From Halobacillus halophilus DSM 2266 (lineage in GTDB: Bacteria > Bacillota > Bacilli > Bacillales > Halobacillaceae), in assembly GCF_000284515.1 (NCBI RefSeq), contig NC_017668.1:620001-684000 (forward strand): a DNA stretch of 64,000 nt, given 5' to 3'. A program made the position numbers and the translations under genes. This document shows positions 54,937 to 64,000 of this stretch, piece by piece (position 1 is the stretch's first letter; each line of letters starts with the position of its first letter). The notes under the pieces are model-generated. The model was not told where the DNA came from, did no database searches, and saw nothing but the letters and a program-made list of their open reading frames with translations.

Positions 54937-57561
54937 GCGCGACAAGTTCTGCTATAAGCGCTTTTCAGCGTGAAAGGCAGGAAGTTTATTTGATTAAATT
55001 TTAACTGTACAACGGAGGATGGGAATGAAGGATCCATGTTTCCTGAAACCATCCCGTCAACACTTCTGCATGCGTTAAGACGGACAGGTCTTAGGGTGTG
55101 AAGCACAGGTAGATTGGGCAGAACGAAGGCTGAAGCCATTAGGTATGCTGACGGATATGCCCCACGGCTGAAAAACTAGATAGGATGAGAATCGTTCTTT
55201 GAGATAGGAACTGACGAACTTCCGAAGGTAAGGGTCTAAAGTTTCGAACGTAAGGAAACTTACGTGGTCATCTTACGATGACGTGAGTGGTGTGGAGTAA
55301 AACTGCCCCCTCTGAAAGACGCTATACCGAACGATGGCGGTATCGAGCTCACAGGCTTAAAGGAAGCATCTACGTTTAGTATGGATAGCTACGTTGTATG
55401 GTACTTGGAAAGCAAGGGACGTTGAATCAAGGGCTGTCACCCGAAACGGTTGCTATAAAGTTATGCTGAAAAGCATTTATCCTTGTGAAGGTAGGGGAAT
55501 GACTGGTGAAACTTCTGTAATGGAAGTGGAGGAATAGCCCCAAGTCTAGAGTATGAAACGATTATTTTCCTAACGTGAATGGCACCGATCGGGTAGGAAC
55601 GTGGGAACATCACTCCAAAGGAGGGATGCCACAGTGTCAACGCTGCGAAACTGGGATTATTATAATATGACGGAGACCTTTACGGATCTTCATGAAAAAG
55701 CGAGTCAGGGAAATACGTTCTCTCATTTATATGAAACCATCATATCGAGAGAAAACATCCTGCTCGCTTTTCGCATGATTAAAACCAATAAAGGTTCTAG
55801 AACACCAGGAACCGATGGGAAAACCATCGATGACATGAAAGAGCTCTCCGAAAATGATCTGGTAAATGAAGTCCGAAGTAAACTTCAAAACTATCACCCG
55901 AAGAAAGTTCGAAGAGAATGGATTGAAAAAGAGAACGGAAAATGGAGACCCCTTGGGATTCCATGTATCTTGGATCGAGTGATCCAACAATGCTTCAAAC
56001 AAGTTCTCGAACCGATTGTAGAATCTCAATTCTTCAAACATAGCTACGGTTTCAGACCTCTCCGGTCTGCTCATCATGCTATGGCAAGAATACAGTTTCT
56101 GATTAACCATAGTCAACTTCATTACGTGGTTGATGTAGATATTAAAAGCTTCTTTGATAACGTAAATCATCGTCTATTAAAGAAGCAACTCTGGAATATT
56201 GGCATCCAAGACCGAAAGGTACTGGCATGTATTTCTAAAATGATTACATCAGAAATTGATGGTGAAGGTGTGCCCGATAAGGGTTCGCCACAAGGTGGAA
56301 TTTTATCTCCCCTTCTTTCGAATGTTGTCTTAAATGATCTAGACCAATGGGTTGCCGACCAGTGGGAAGTATTTCCCCTGACGAAATCCTACAGTTCAGA
56401 TGATGCCAGAAGGCGAGCGAGAAAACAAACGAATTTGAAACAAGGATATCTGGTCCGGTATGCGGATGATTTTAAAATTCTATGTCGGGATGGAAAGACA
56501 GCGCAAAGGTGGTACCATGCGGTACGTCTGTACCTCAAAGAGCGTTTGAAACTGGATATCTCACCAGAGAAATCTCAAATTGTAAACTTAAGAAAACGAG
56601 AATCGGAGTTCTTAGGGTTCACCATTCGTGCGAATAAAAAGGGTAAGAAACGAGTGGCCCATACTGGGGTCGTTACTTCAAAAAGCGAGAAAATCAAACA
56701 GGAAGCGAAGAAACTCATTCGAAGAATGAAAGCTTCGCCTTCTACTGAGAATATTAATCGTTATAATAGCTTTGTTCTAGGACTTCACCAATACTTTAAG
56801 CGAGCGACTCATGTAAGTCTCGTGTTTTCACGTCTTGCTTACGATCTAAAACCATTTCTAGTGAACCGTCTTCGACCGGTTGGAAAGCTAGAACATCCTT
56901 TTAAGCCACCTCCTTTCTATAGGAAGACCTTTAGCTTAGGAACGAAAACGATCAATATCAATGATACGTATCTATTCCCCATTGGCAATGTGAAAACATT
57001 CCATGCGATGAGCTTCAGTTCAAAGCTTTCGCTTTACACAAAGAAGGGTAGGGAACAGATACACAAAAGTCTCCGCCCGGATATCCAGAAAGAAATTGGA
57101 CATTTAATGAAGTCTTCTCTACCGAAACGAAGTATTGAATATCTGGATAATCGTATTAGTCGATATAGTATGAAGATGGGAAGATGCGAAATTACAGGCA
57201 AATACCTCCATGCACAAGACGTTCACTGTCACCATTACGTGCCAAAGAACCAAGGAGGGTCCGATCAATTTCAGAATCTCCGTATTCTTCATAAGGATAT
57301 CCATCGACTTATCCATATGAAAGATATAGAGAAGATAAAGGTTTATCTTGAACGATTACCACAGAATCGATTGATCTTAGACAAAATCAATCAATACCGA
57401 AAGGTATGTGGGGTGGAAGGGATCGTTGCATCCAGTCTCGAAGAGTAACATAGGAACTTATAATGTAGTACATACCTTTAGATGGAACGCCGAATGCTGG
57501 GAAACTAGCACGTTCGGTGTGGAGCAGGGGAAAAGCCAGAGATAATCTCAAACGCTTACCT
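54937..57561 (+). mobile_element. Group II intron inserted in the last array repeat
   Basis: The element starts near GCGCGAC (compare the usual GTGYG start), has about 660 nt of structured 5' RNA before the reverse transcriptase gene, and ends with domain V-like (57503-57525, loop GGGAAA) and domain VI-like sequence about 100 nt after the gene. The 3' end is about 57561 (near TTACCTAT). Exact ends need folding. The RNA region 54940-55600 holds no real protein gene; the frames there are chance. Confidence 0.8.
55634..57448 (+). CDS. ltrA: Group II intron reverse transcriptase/maturase with HNH endonuclease
   Basis: The 604 residues include the RT domain (RTPGTDGKTIDDM, RPLGIPCILDRVIQQ, SYGFRP, the catalytic RYADDFKILC, then EFLGFTIR), domain X (maturase, about 360-470) and a C-terminal HNH endonuclease (CEITGKY, HCHHYVPKNQGGSDQFQNL). 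It splices and spreads the intron. GTG 55634 is chosen because AAAGGAGGG lies 8 bp upstream; the frame is open to 55601. The presence of the HNH domain argues against the bacterial class C introns that favour integron attC sites. The gene appears intact. Confidence 0.93.
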   Translation: MSTLRNWDYYNMTETFTDLHEKASQGNTFSHLYETIISRENILLAFRMIKTNKGSRTPGTDGKTIDDMKELSENDLVNEVRSKLQNYHPKKVRREWIEKENGKWRPLGIPCILDRVIQQCFKQVLEPIVESQFFKHSYGFRPLRSAHHAMARIQFLINHSQLHYVVDVDIKSFFDNVNHRLLKKQLWNIGIQDRKVLACISKMITSEIDGEGVPDKGSPQGGILSPLLSNVVLNDLDQWVADQWEVFPLTKSYSSDDARRRARKQTNLKQGYLVRYADDFKILCRDGKTAQRWYHAVRLYLKERLKLDISPEKSQIVNLRKRESEFLGFTIRANKKGKKRVAHTGVVTSKSEKIKQEAKKLIRRMKASPSTENINRYNSFVLGLHQYFKRATHVSLVFSRLAYDLKPFLVNRLRPVGKLEHPFKPPPFYRKTFSLGTKTININDTYLFPIGNVKTFHAMSFSSKLSLYTKKGREQIHKSLRPDIQKEIGHLMKSSLPKRSIEYLDNRISRYSMKMGRCEITGKYLHAQDVHCHHYVPKNQGGSDQFQNLRILHKDIHRLIHMKDIEKIKVYLERLPQNRLILDKINQYRKVCGVEGIVASSLEE

Positions 57562-57595
57562 ATTGCTAACTTTAGTTTAATAAGCAAATATATAT

Positions 57596-57630
57596 AAAGA
57601 GGACTTCCATAAAATTGAAAGTCCTCTTTT
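57596..57630 (+). terminator. Terminator at the right end of the ICE
   Basis: AAAGAGGACTT (57596-57606) and AAGTCCTCTTT (57619-57629) form a perfect 11-bp stem followed by TTG. It insulates the host gene region from the array. The adjoining DNA up to attR is gene-free. Confidence 0.85.
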
Positions 57631-57686
57631 GTAGGTAATATCAACACTAAACTTTAACAGAGCCTTTTTATTAGAAATTGATCACG

Positions 57687-57709
57687 TGGTCACACAAATG
57701 GTCACACAA
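57687..57709 (+). promoter_or_regulatory. Direct repeats near attR, probable integrase arm sites
   Basis: TGGTCACACAA occurs at 57687-57697 and 57699-57709, 12 bp apart. The same TGGTCACA unit forms the inverted repeat at the left end (17549-17573). Arm-type sites for integrases with an N-terminal AP2-like domain have this look. Confidence 0.6.
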
Positions 57710-57815
57710 TGGAAAATAGTCACTAAAAGTGAGAATACTAAAACCTAAATATTGCAGTGTTTTAGCTTAATTATTATGCTTAATCAAAGAATAGTAAATG
57801 TGATTAAAAAGGTAA

Positions 57816-57838
57816 CCGCAGACGAGTCATGTGGAGTG
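57816..57838 (+). other. Right attachment site core (attR)
   Basis: Identical over 23 bp to 17476-17498. Confidence 0.9.
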
Positions 57839-57869
57839 TGTGACTTGGCTTGAGAAAACAGATAAGTAA
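57816..57869 (+). pseudogene. Displaced native 3' end of rlmCD
   Basis: In the rlmCD frame this reads [17 protein letters not shown] and then TAA at 57867-57869. It is the original C-terminus, cut off by integration and now without a promoter or start. Precise excision would rejoin it to rlmCD. Confidence 0.88.
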
Positions 57870-57903
57870 GTCTTAATAGATATTCTTCTTGGGAGGTGCT
57901 TGA

Positions 57904-58104
57904 ATGGAAGCGAACAAAAAGTGGTTAGCCATACCTGAAGAACATAGAAAAAAACTTATAGCAAACGTTTTTTGCCGCTCCTGTATGGATGCAGTCACCA
58001 TCACAGATTTTATCATCACGGATCATCCTATGGGTGTGATGCTGGAGGGGAAATGCAAAAACTGTGGAAGTAAGGTAGTAAGAGTAGTGGAAATGGATGA
58101 ATAA
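57904..58104 (+). CDS. Small zinc-ribbon-like protein
   Basis: The 66 residues have two Cys pairs (FCRSC at 24-28 and CKNC further on), the arrangement of a zinc ribbon. ATG follows GGGAGGTG. No family name was recognised; similar small proteins are common in Bacillaceae. Confidence 0.7.
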   Translation: MEANKKWLAIPEEHRKKLIANVFCRSCMDAVTITDFIITDHPMGVMLEGKCKNCGSKVVRVVEMDE

Positions 58105-58329
58105 GGAAAAGTAGGGGAATGCACCTGCTTTTTTTATTTGAATTTGAAACTTGCTCTTTGAGTTGGAAGCGATATCCTCATGATTCTAAAAGAAATTCGT
58201 GTTAACGTAATATTATAAGAAGAATGAGAGCCCATAATTAAGGGTATAGATAAAGGTATAGATAAAGGAACTCATGGCCTGAATCATGACACAAATGAAC
58301 ATTTACATTCACTAGGAGGGGGATTTTTC

Positions 58330-58617
58330 ATGGCTGATGAAAATGTAAGCAAAAATTTAATGGATGCTGCGTTTAAAAAGAAAGAGTCAGAAGAAGAACA
58401 AAAAGTAAAAGAAGAAGACAAAGCCACGGAAGGTGATATCATTACTTTCCAAAAAGATGGCCAACAGATGGAGGCTGTCGTAACTTCTGCTAGATTACAA
58501 AACTCTGTTGTTTGCGACATGACTATTATGGATGACTTCCACGAGCGCAATTTAGAATTCGAAAAAACCGTTGTTGCTCATAAAAACTACAGCATTAAAG
58601 AACGCCGCGACAGGTAA
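58330..58617 (+). CDS. DUF2187 family protein
   Basis: The 95 residues have a charged helical N-terminus (KKKESEEEQKVKEEDK) and a beta-rich C-terminal domain matching DUF2187 (GDIITFQKDGQQMEAVV, SVVCDMTIM, EKTVVAHKNYSIKE), a KOW-like small barrel. The role is unknown. The start follows TAGGAGGGGG. A terminator follows. Confidence 0.8.
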   Translation: MADENVSKNLMDAAFKKKESEEEQKVKEEDKATEGDIITFQKDGQQMEAVVTSARLQNSVVCDMTIMDDFHERNLEFEKTVVAHKNYSIKERRDR

Positions 58618-58643
58618 GTTAAACAATAATAATATATAAAAAA

Positions 58644-58675
58644 GAGCATCGCGCTTATCAAGTGTGATGCTTTTT
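58644..58675 (+). terminator. Terminator after the DUF2187 gene
   Basis: AGCATCGCGCTT pairs imperfectly with AGTGTGATGCT and is followed by TTTTTCTTT. Confidence 0.75.
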
Positions 58676-58743
58676 CTTTAGTATGAGAAGGATTTGTTCT
58701 TCATCTAGGAAGCGCCGAAACCTTCCCACTGCTTAAAAAAAAT

Positions 58744-58788
58744 CCCCCCACCGAATGCCATTACGGCAACTCGATGTGGGGCTTTTTT
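58744..58788. terminator. Bidirectional terminator between the DUF2187 gene and katG
   Basis: CCCCAC (58746-58751) pairs with GTGGGG (58776-58781); A-rich and T-rich flanks stand on both sides (AAAAAATC and CTTTTTT). It serves katG on the minus strand. Confidence 0.8.
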
Positions 58789-58791
58789 CAA

Positions 58792-61091
<2,300 letters not shown>

Positions 61092-61432
61092 TATAATAAA
61101 TTACTAACTAAATTGAAAGCGAGATGCATAGATTACGAAAAGATTATTTTCAATTAGACTAAAAAAACCGAGGGTCGAATACAGCAGAATAACCACAAAC
61201 TGAAGTTTATCATGGGGGAGTAGAGATTCTCTCAACTCTTATTTTAACAAATTTACTGAATTGAAAGTAGATTTTATCGTTTTTAAATAGATAAGATTTT
61301 TTAACGTATTTAAAATGAAGGGCTGAAACATCTATAGTGATTTCATTAAAGGTTACTTTTAAACGTCACATAAAAAAGCCTTGAAAGATCAAACTAAGCT
61401 TGTTCGATTATTTAAAATAGGAGTGAATGAAT

Positions 61433-61558
61433 ATGAGCAAAAAATCCAAGTCCAAACGTAATATTCAAAAAGGAAGAGATGCTGTCCAGCCGAGTACGGG
61501 AGAAGAAAGAATCACGATAAACAAAACGATTAAACAGATGGACGAACGCATCAAATAG
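61433..61558 (+). CDS. Small basic protein (41 residues)
   Basis: The product MSKKSKSKRNIQKGRDAVQP continues with STGEERITINK and a short helix. ATG follows AGGAGTGAATGA. It is hydrophilic and may bind nucleic acid or be a spore or stress small protein; no family recognised. A terminator follows. Confidence 0.6.
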   Translation: MSKKSKSKRNIQKGRDAVQPSTGEERITINKTIKQMDERIK

Positions 61559-61580
61559 AGGGTCATGCAGCATACGATGA

Positions 61581-61615
61581 AAAGACGGAAACCAGACATG
61601 GCTTCCGTCTTTATT
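61581..61615 (+). terminator. Terminator after the 41-aa gene
   Basis: AAAGACGGAA (61581-61590) pairs with TTCCGTCTTT (61603-61612), perfect 10-bp stem, then ATTAA. Confidence 0.7.
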
Positions 61616-61777
61616 AACGGTTTACATATTTGTAAGTTTTATTATTTAGAAAAGGTATAGAATGATTCTAAGAATTGCCAAGTTCCGATCATGTAAGAGT
61701 CTTAAACTCAAATCCTATATGGAAAAAAATAAAAATGATATACTTGCCGAAGAACTATACAACAGGGGGTATGTAGC

Positions 61778-62377
61778 ATGTCTAAAGAAATGTGGGATCA
61801 AAGATTTTCCGAGCCCAATTACGCGTATGGAAAGCAGCCCAATGCTTTTATTAAAGATATGAGTGAGCGGCTTCCTAAGGATAGCAAAATCGGATGTTTT
61901 GCTGAGGGAGAAGGGCGCAATGGTGTGTACTTAGCGAAAAGGGGACATGACGTAACGGTTCTGGATCAATCCGATCAAGGTCTGAACAAAGCTAAGCAGT
62001 TAGCAAAGGAGGAAGATGTCAGCATTGAAACAATTCAAGGCGACTTAACCAAAATGGAAATGGAACCTGAGCAATTTGATGCTGCCATTATGGTATTTGG
62101 TCACGTGCCGAAACCGGATCAATCGTTTCTGATGGAACAAATGATCCGGTCTGTAAAACCGGGAGGACATATCCTCTTTGAAGTTTATTCTGAAAACCAA
62201 TTAGCCTATGGAACAGGCGGACCCAAATCAACGGAGATGCTATATGCCGCAGAAGATGTCCTTAGTTGGATCAAGGATTATAAATGTCTTCATTTTTATT
62301 ACGGAGAGGCTGAACGGAACGAAGGGGAGCGGCATAACGGCGTCGGTCATGTGATACAAGGCTTGATCCAAAAATAA
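61778..62377 (+). CDS. Class I SAM-dependent methyltransferase (TehB-like)
   Basis: The 199 residues begin MSKEMWDQRFSEPNYAYGKQPN, typical of the TehB/thiopurine methyltransferase-like group. They contain CFAEGEGRNGVYLA (SAM loop), VTVLDQSDQGL, FDAAIMVFGHVP and VKPGGHILFEVY. The group detoxifies tellurite, selenium or thiol compounds; the substrate here is not known. The start follows AGGGGGTATG. Confidence 0.85.
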   Translation: MSKEMWDQRFSEPNYAYGKQPNAFIKDMSERLPKDSKIGCFAEGEGRNGVYLAKRGHDVTVLDQSDQGLNKAKQLAKEEDVSIETIQGDLTKMEMEPEQFDAAIMVFGHVPKPDQSFLMEQMIRSVKPGGHILFEVYSENQLAYGTGGPKSTEMLYAAEDVLSWIKDYKCLHFYYGEAERNEGERHNGVGHVIQGLIQK

Positions 62378-62421
62378 ATGAACTTAAGTAATGAAGATAA
62401 GAACTCAATAGGTTCATTCGT

Positions 62422-63384
62422 TTATTCATCGCGCAGCAAAACGCGTGGCACAAAGCGAATATAGATCAGTTCGCTAAGTAGTTCTACGATGGTTTGGGTA
62501 ATGATCACAGCCGCCACCATACTCCCTATCTCTGGTAATGAAAAGGCGAGGGGAAGCACAACTAAAGAGTTCCTGGTAGAGCTGCTGAAAATAAGGGTGC
62601 GACCTGATTTCGTATCTAATTTAAACCAATTCGCTGCGAACTTAGACAGGAAGGGCATAATGATCATGAAAGCCACGTAAAGAGGGATAACTTTCACAAC
62701 ATCGTCTGCATAGGCCGGTAATTTTGGTAATTGAGAAGCCGCAACTGCAAAAAGCGTGAAAGCCATAAACGGAACAGGAAGCCAGGCTGAACCATTTAAA
62801 ATCTTTGCCCCTATGCGGTATCTCTTAGCTGCCAATTGGAAACAGACTGCGGTGATAAGAGGAATGAAAATGAGTCCAAAAAAGGCTTGCAGGAAGGGGG
62901 AAGGATCTACGATTCCTGCTGCGTCCCTTCCCATAAACATCCATAAGTAAAAAGGTAAAAGCAATAGCTGTATGACCAGTAAAATGGGAGTAGAAGCTAA
63001 CATGAGCCTCTCATCACCCTTTCCTAGCGCAGTGAAAACAATGACATAGTCAATGCACGGCGTTAACAACACGAGATAAAATCCTATTAACAGTTCAGGA
63101 GTTTGCGGTAAAAACCGGGCCAGCAGCCAGACCACGATCGGTACCATGATAAAATTGGTCGTTAATAGAGCTTTGAGAAACTTTTTATCGCCTAGTGATT
63201 CTTTCAGGGAAGTAAGCGGAATTTGAGAAAACATACTATAGAGCAGTAAAGCTATAACAATCGAAATAATCGATTCCAGACTTTCTGCGGACCGTGGCAT
63301 AAGGAAACCGAAACCTGCCGCTGCGATCAGGAAAATAAAATAAATCCAAATTTGGTTGTCCTCAAGTTTTTCTCTAGAAAGCAG
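62422..63384 (-). CDS. ACR3/BASS-type transporter, probable arsenite exporter, apparent CTG start
   Basis: From ATG 63300 the protein would have 292 residues and lack its first helix. The same frame is open upstream and codes KLEDNQIWIYFIFLIAAAG, the expected first helix of the arsenical-resistance/bile-acid symporter family. The only good binding site (AGAGGAG) is 7 bp before an in-frame CTG at 63384, giving 320 residues, the usual length. Later helices (TPCIDYVIVFTALGKGD, RTLIFSSSTRNSLVVLPLA) support the family. A sequencing error or frameshift near the start is an alternative. It faces the methyltransferase gene. Confidence 0.75.
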   Translation of the reverse strand: MLSREKLEDNQIWIYFIFLIAAAGFGFLMPRSAESLESIISIVIALLLYSMFSQIPLTSLKESLGDKKFLKALLTTNFIMVPIVVWLLARFLPQTPELLIGFYLVLLTPCIDYVIVFTALGKGDERLMLASTPILLVIQLLLLPFYLWMFMGRDAAGIVDPSPFLQAFFGLIFIPLITAVCFQLAAKRYRIGAKILNGSAWLPVPFMAFTLFAVAASQLPKLPAYADDVVKVIPLYVAFMIIMPFLSKFAANWFKLDTKSGRTLIFSSSTRNSLVVLPLAFSLPEIGSMVAAVIITQTIVELLSELIYIRFVPRVLLRDE

Positions 63385-63425
63385 AGGAATTCTCCTCTCT
63401 TCATTTATTAGGTTTGCTTAAAAGT

Positions 63426-63469
63426 AAAAATCAACACGGAGGTCGAGCAAAATCTCCGTGTTGATTTTT
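63426..63469. terminator. Strong bidirectional terminator
   Basis: A perfect 16-bp stem, 63426-63441 with 63454-63469, with A and T tracts on each side. It ends the DUF4317-like gene on the minus strand. Confidence 0.9.
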
Positions 63470-63487
63470 TATCTGCACCGGTAATAA

Positions 63488-64000
63488 TTAGTACTCCCCA
63501 AACGCTTCTGGAAGCATCTTAAATCCATCAATCTCTGCATCTTCTTCTACTTCAATCATAATGCAGCGTTTCCCTTTATAGTTAACCTGTCTCACATATT
63601 CCAGATCCTGAGGGCTGATGGAAATGTTAGCGATCTTTGTGTTGATCTTGATTGATTTGGTTTTATATTTAGACACAATGCTGCTTGCCTTCAGCTCATA
63701 CGTTTCGTTATCCGTGACACGCTGAAATGCGGTTTTTACTTTTTCAGAGTCGACCTTTTCTCCGCTCTGATTCAGCACGCGCTCCACGTCCTTGTAATCG
63801 AGTCTTGGCGGCTCATCCTCTTCGTTTTCCTCCACGACACGGTTGATTTCCCCGTACACACTGGCGAGAGTGGAAGGGTTAAGCTGGTCGCCGACGACAT
63901 CTTTAATAACTTCCTCGAAAACCGCCTTATCTTCTTTCGCTGTCATGATTTCTTCGCCGTTTAAGACGTCTTCAATGAAGCGGTAGTCTGGTTCATTAGC
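63488..64000 (-). CDS. DUF4317-type protein, partial
   Basis: The frame is open to the window edge: upstream of the first ATG it reads DYRFIEDVLNGEEIM, so the gene starts outside the window. The C-terminal part visible here (171 codons including the stop) has KINTKIANISISPQDLEYV and GKRCIMIEVEEDAEIDGF, the end of DUF4317 family proteins (usually about 380 residues). The function is unknown. It is followed by the strong terminator. Confidence 0.75.
   Translation of the reverse strand, partial: ANEPDYRFIEDVLNGEEIMTAKEDKAVFEEVIKDVVGDQLNPSTLASVYGEINRVVEENEEDEPPRLDYKDVERVLNQSGEKVDSEKVKTAFQRVTDNETYELKASSIVSKYKTKSIKINTKIANISISPQDLEYVRQVNYKGKRCIMIEVEEDAEIDGFKMLPEAFGEY

Larger units (their letters stand above)
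17476..57838. mobile_element. Integrative and conjugative element in the 3' end of rlmCD (about 40.3 kb)
   Basis: The limits are the two copies of a 23-bp direct repeat (17476-17498 and 57816-57838). Inside are a tyrosine integrase at the left end, an ImmR/ImmA-like control pair, phage-type regulators, a complete Gram-positive type IV secretion set, a MobP2 relaxase with an oriT-like region, and cargo. The layout of integrase plus immunity genes at one end resembles ICEBs1. The transfer genes resemble the Trs/Tra set of staphylococcal pSK41-type plasmids. No essential transfer gene looks broken, so the element may be active. This is inference from gene content. Confidence 0.92.

Noticed and set aside
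54921-55139. 72-aa minus-strand open frame
   Set aside because: It lies in the structured 5' RNA of the group II intron and has no ribosome binding site.
17476-57838. Prophage
   Set aside because: There are phage-type regulators, but no capsid, tail, terminase or lysis genes; a complete conjugation set is present instead.

Overview
The window is chromosomal DNA of a low-to-mid GC Gram-positive of the family Bacillaceae, probably a halotolerant genus related to Halobacillus (inference from protein style, gene order and repeats, not from a database match). A 40.3-kb integrative and conjugative element (ICE) interrupts the chromosome at 17476-57838.

Left chromosome (1-17526). A YitT-type membrane protein comes first, followed by pcrB-pcrA-ligA-camS (lipid synthesis and DNA repair). 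Next are the proline genes: P5C dehydrogenase, a 42-aa membrane peptide and the Na+/proline symporter putP. A 0.9-kb gene-free stretch holds several dispersed palindromic repeats. Then come gatCAB, the diacylglycerol kinase dgkB and the 23S rRNA uridine methyltransferase rlmCD.

ICE (17476-57838). The element sits in the 3' end of rlmCD between two copies of a 23-bp core. It supplies a new C-terminus (VTYLTPKV) in place of the original one (VTWLEKTDK), which is still readable at the right end. The left end carries int, immA, a two-gene cargo unit (NdpA-like protein plus membrane protein) and immR on the minus strand. Opposite immR is an operator-rich promoter for XRE, Rha-type, DNA-binding and DnaD-like genes. 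A LexA box lies directly upstream of immA-int. The conjugation module (26072-42940) encodes a lipoprotein, VirB2-like pilin candidate, EssB-like membrane protein, VirD4, VirB6/TrsL-like, VirB3-like, TrsD-like, VirB4, a transglycosylase/M23 hydrolase, VirB8-like, an oriT-like region, ribbon-helix-helix proteins, a MobP2 relaxase, an ArdC-like protein and a Toprim protein. Next is a possible defence module (43050-47195): a small helical protein, a GHKL ATPase fused to a zincin protease, and a large protein ending in a PD-(D/E)XK nuclease motif. An SOS-type YolD operon follows.

Cassette-like array (49136-57630). An XerC/D-size tyrosine recombinase is followed by a perfect 20-bp inverted repeat. 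Seven related repeats then separate small unrelated genes: tiny membrane peptides, a GNAT acetyltransferase, a methyltransferase-like protein, an RDD protein and a CPBP protease. This resembles an integron but has neither a canonical IntI nor canonical attC sites. A group II intron with an HNH reverse transcriptase has inserted in the last repeat. Degenerate relatives of the repeat occur in the chromosome near 10.9 and 11.45 kb.

Right chromosome (57839-64000). This holds a small zinc-ribbon protein, a DUF2187 protein, katG with an AT-rich PerR-type palindrome upstream, a small basic protein, a methyltransferase, an ACR3/BASS-type transporter that apparently starts at CTG, and the 3' part of a DUF4317-type gene that runs off the window.
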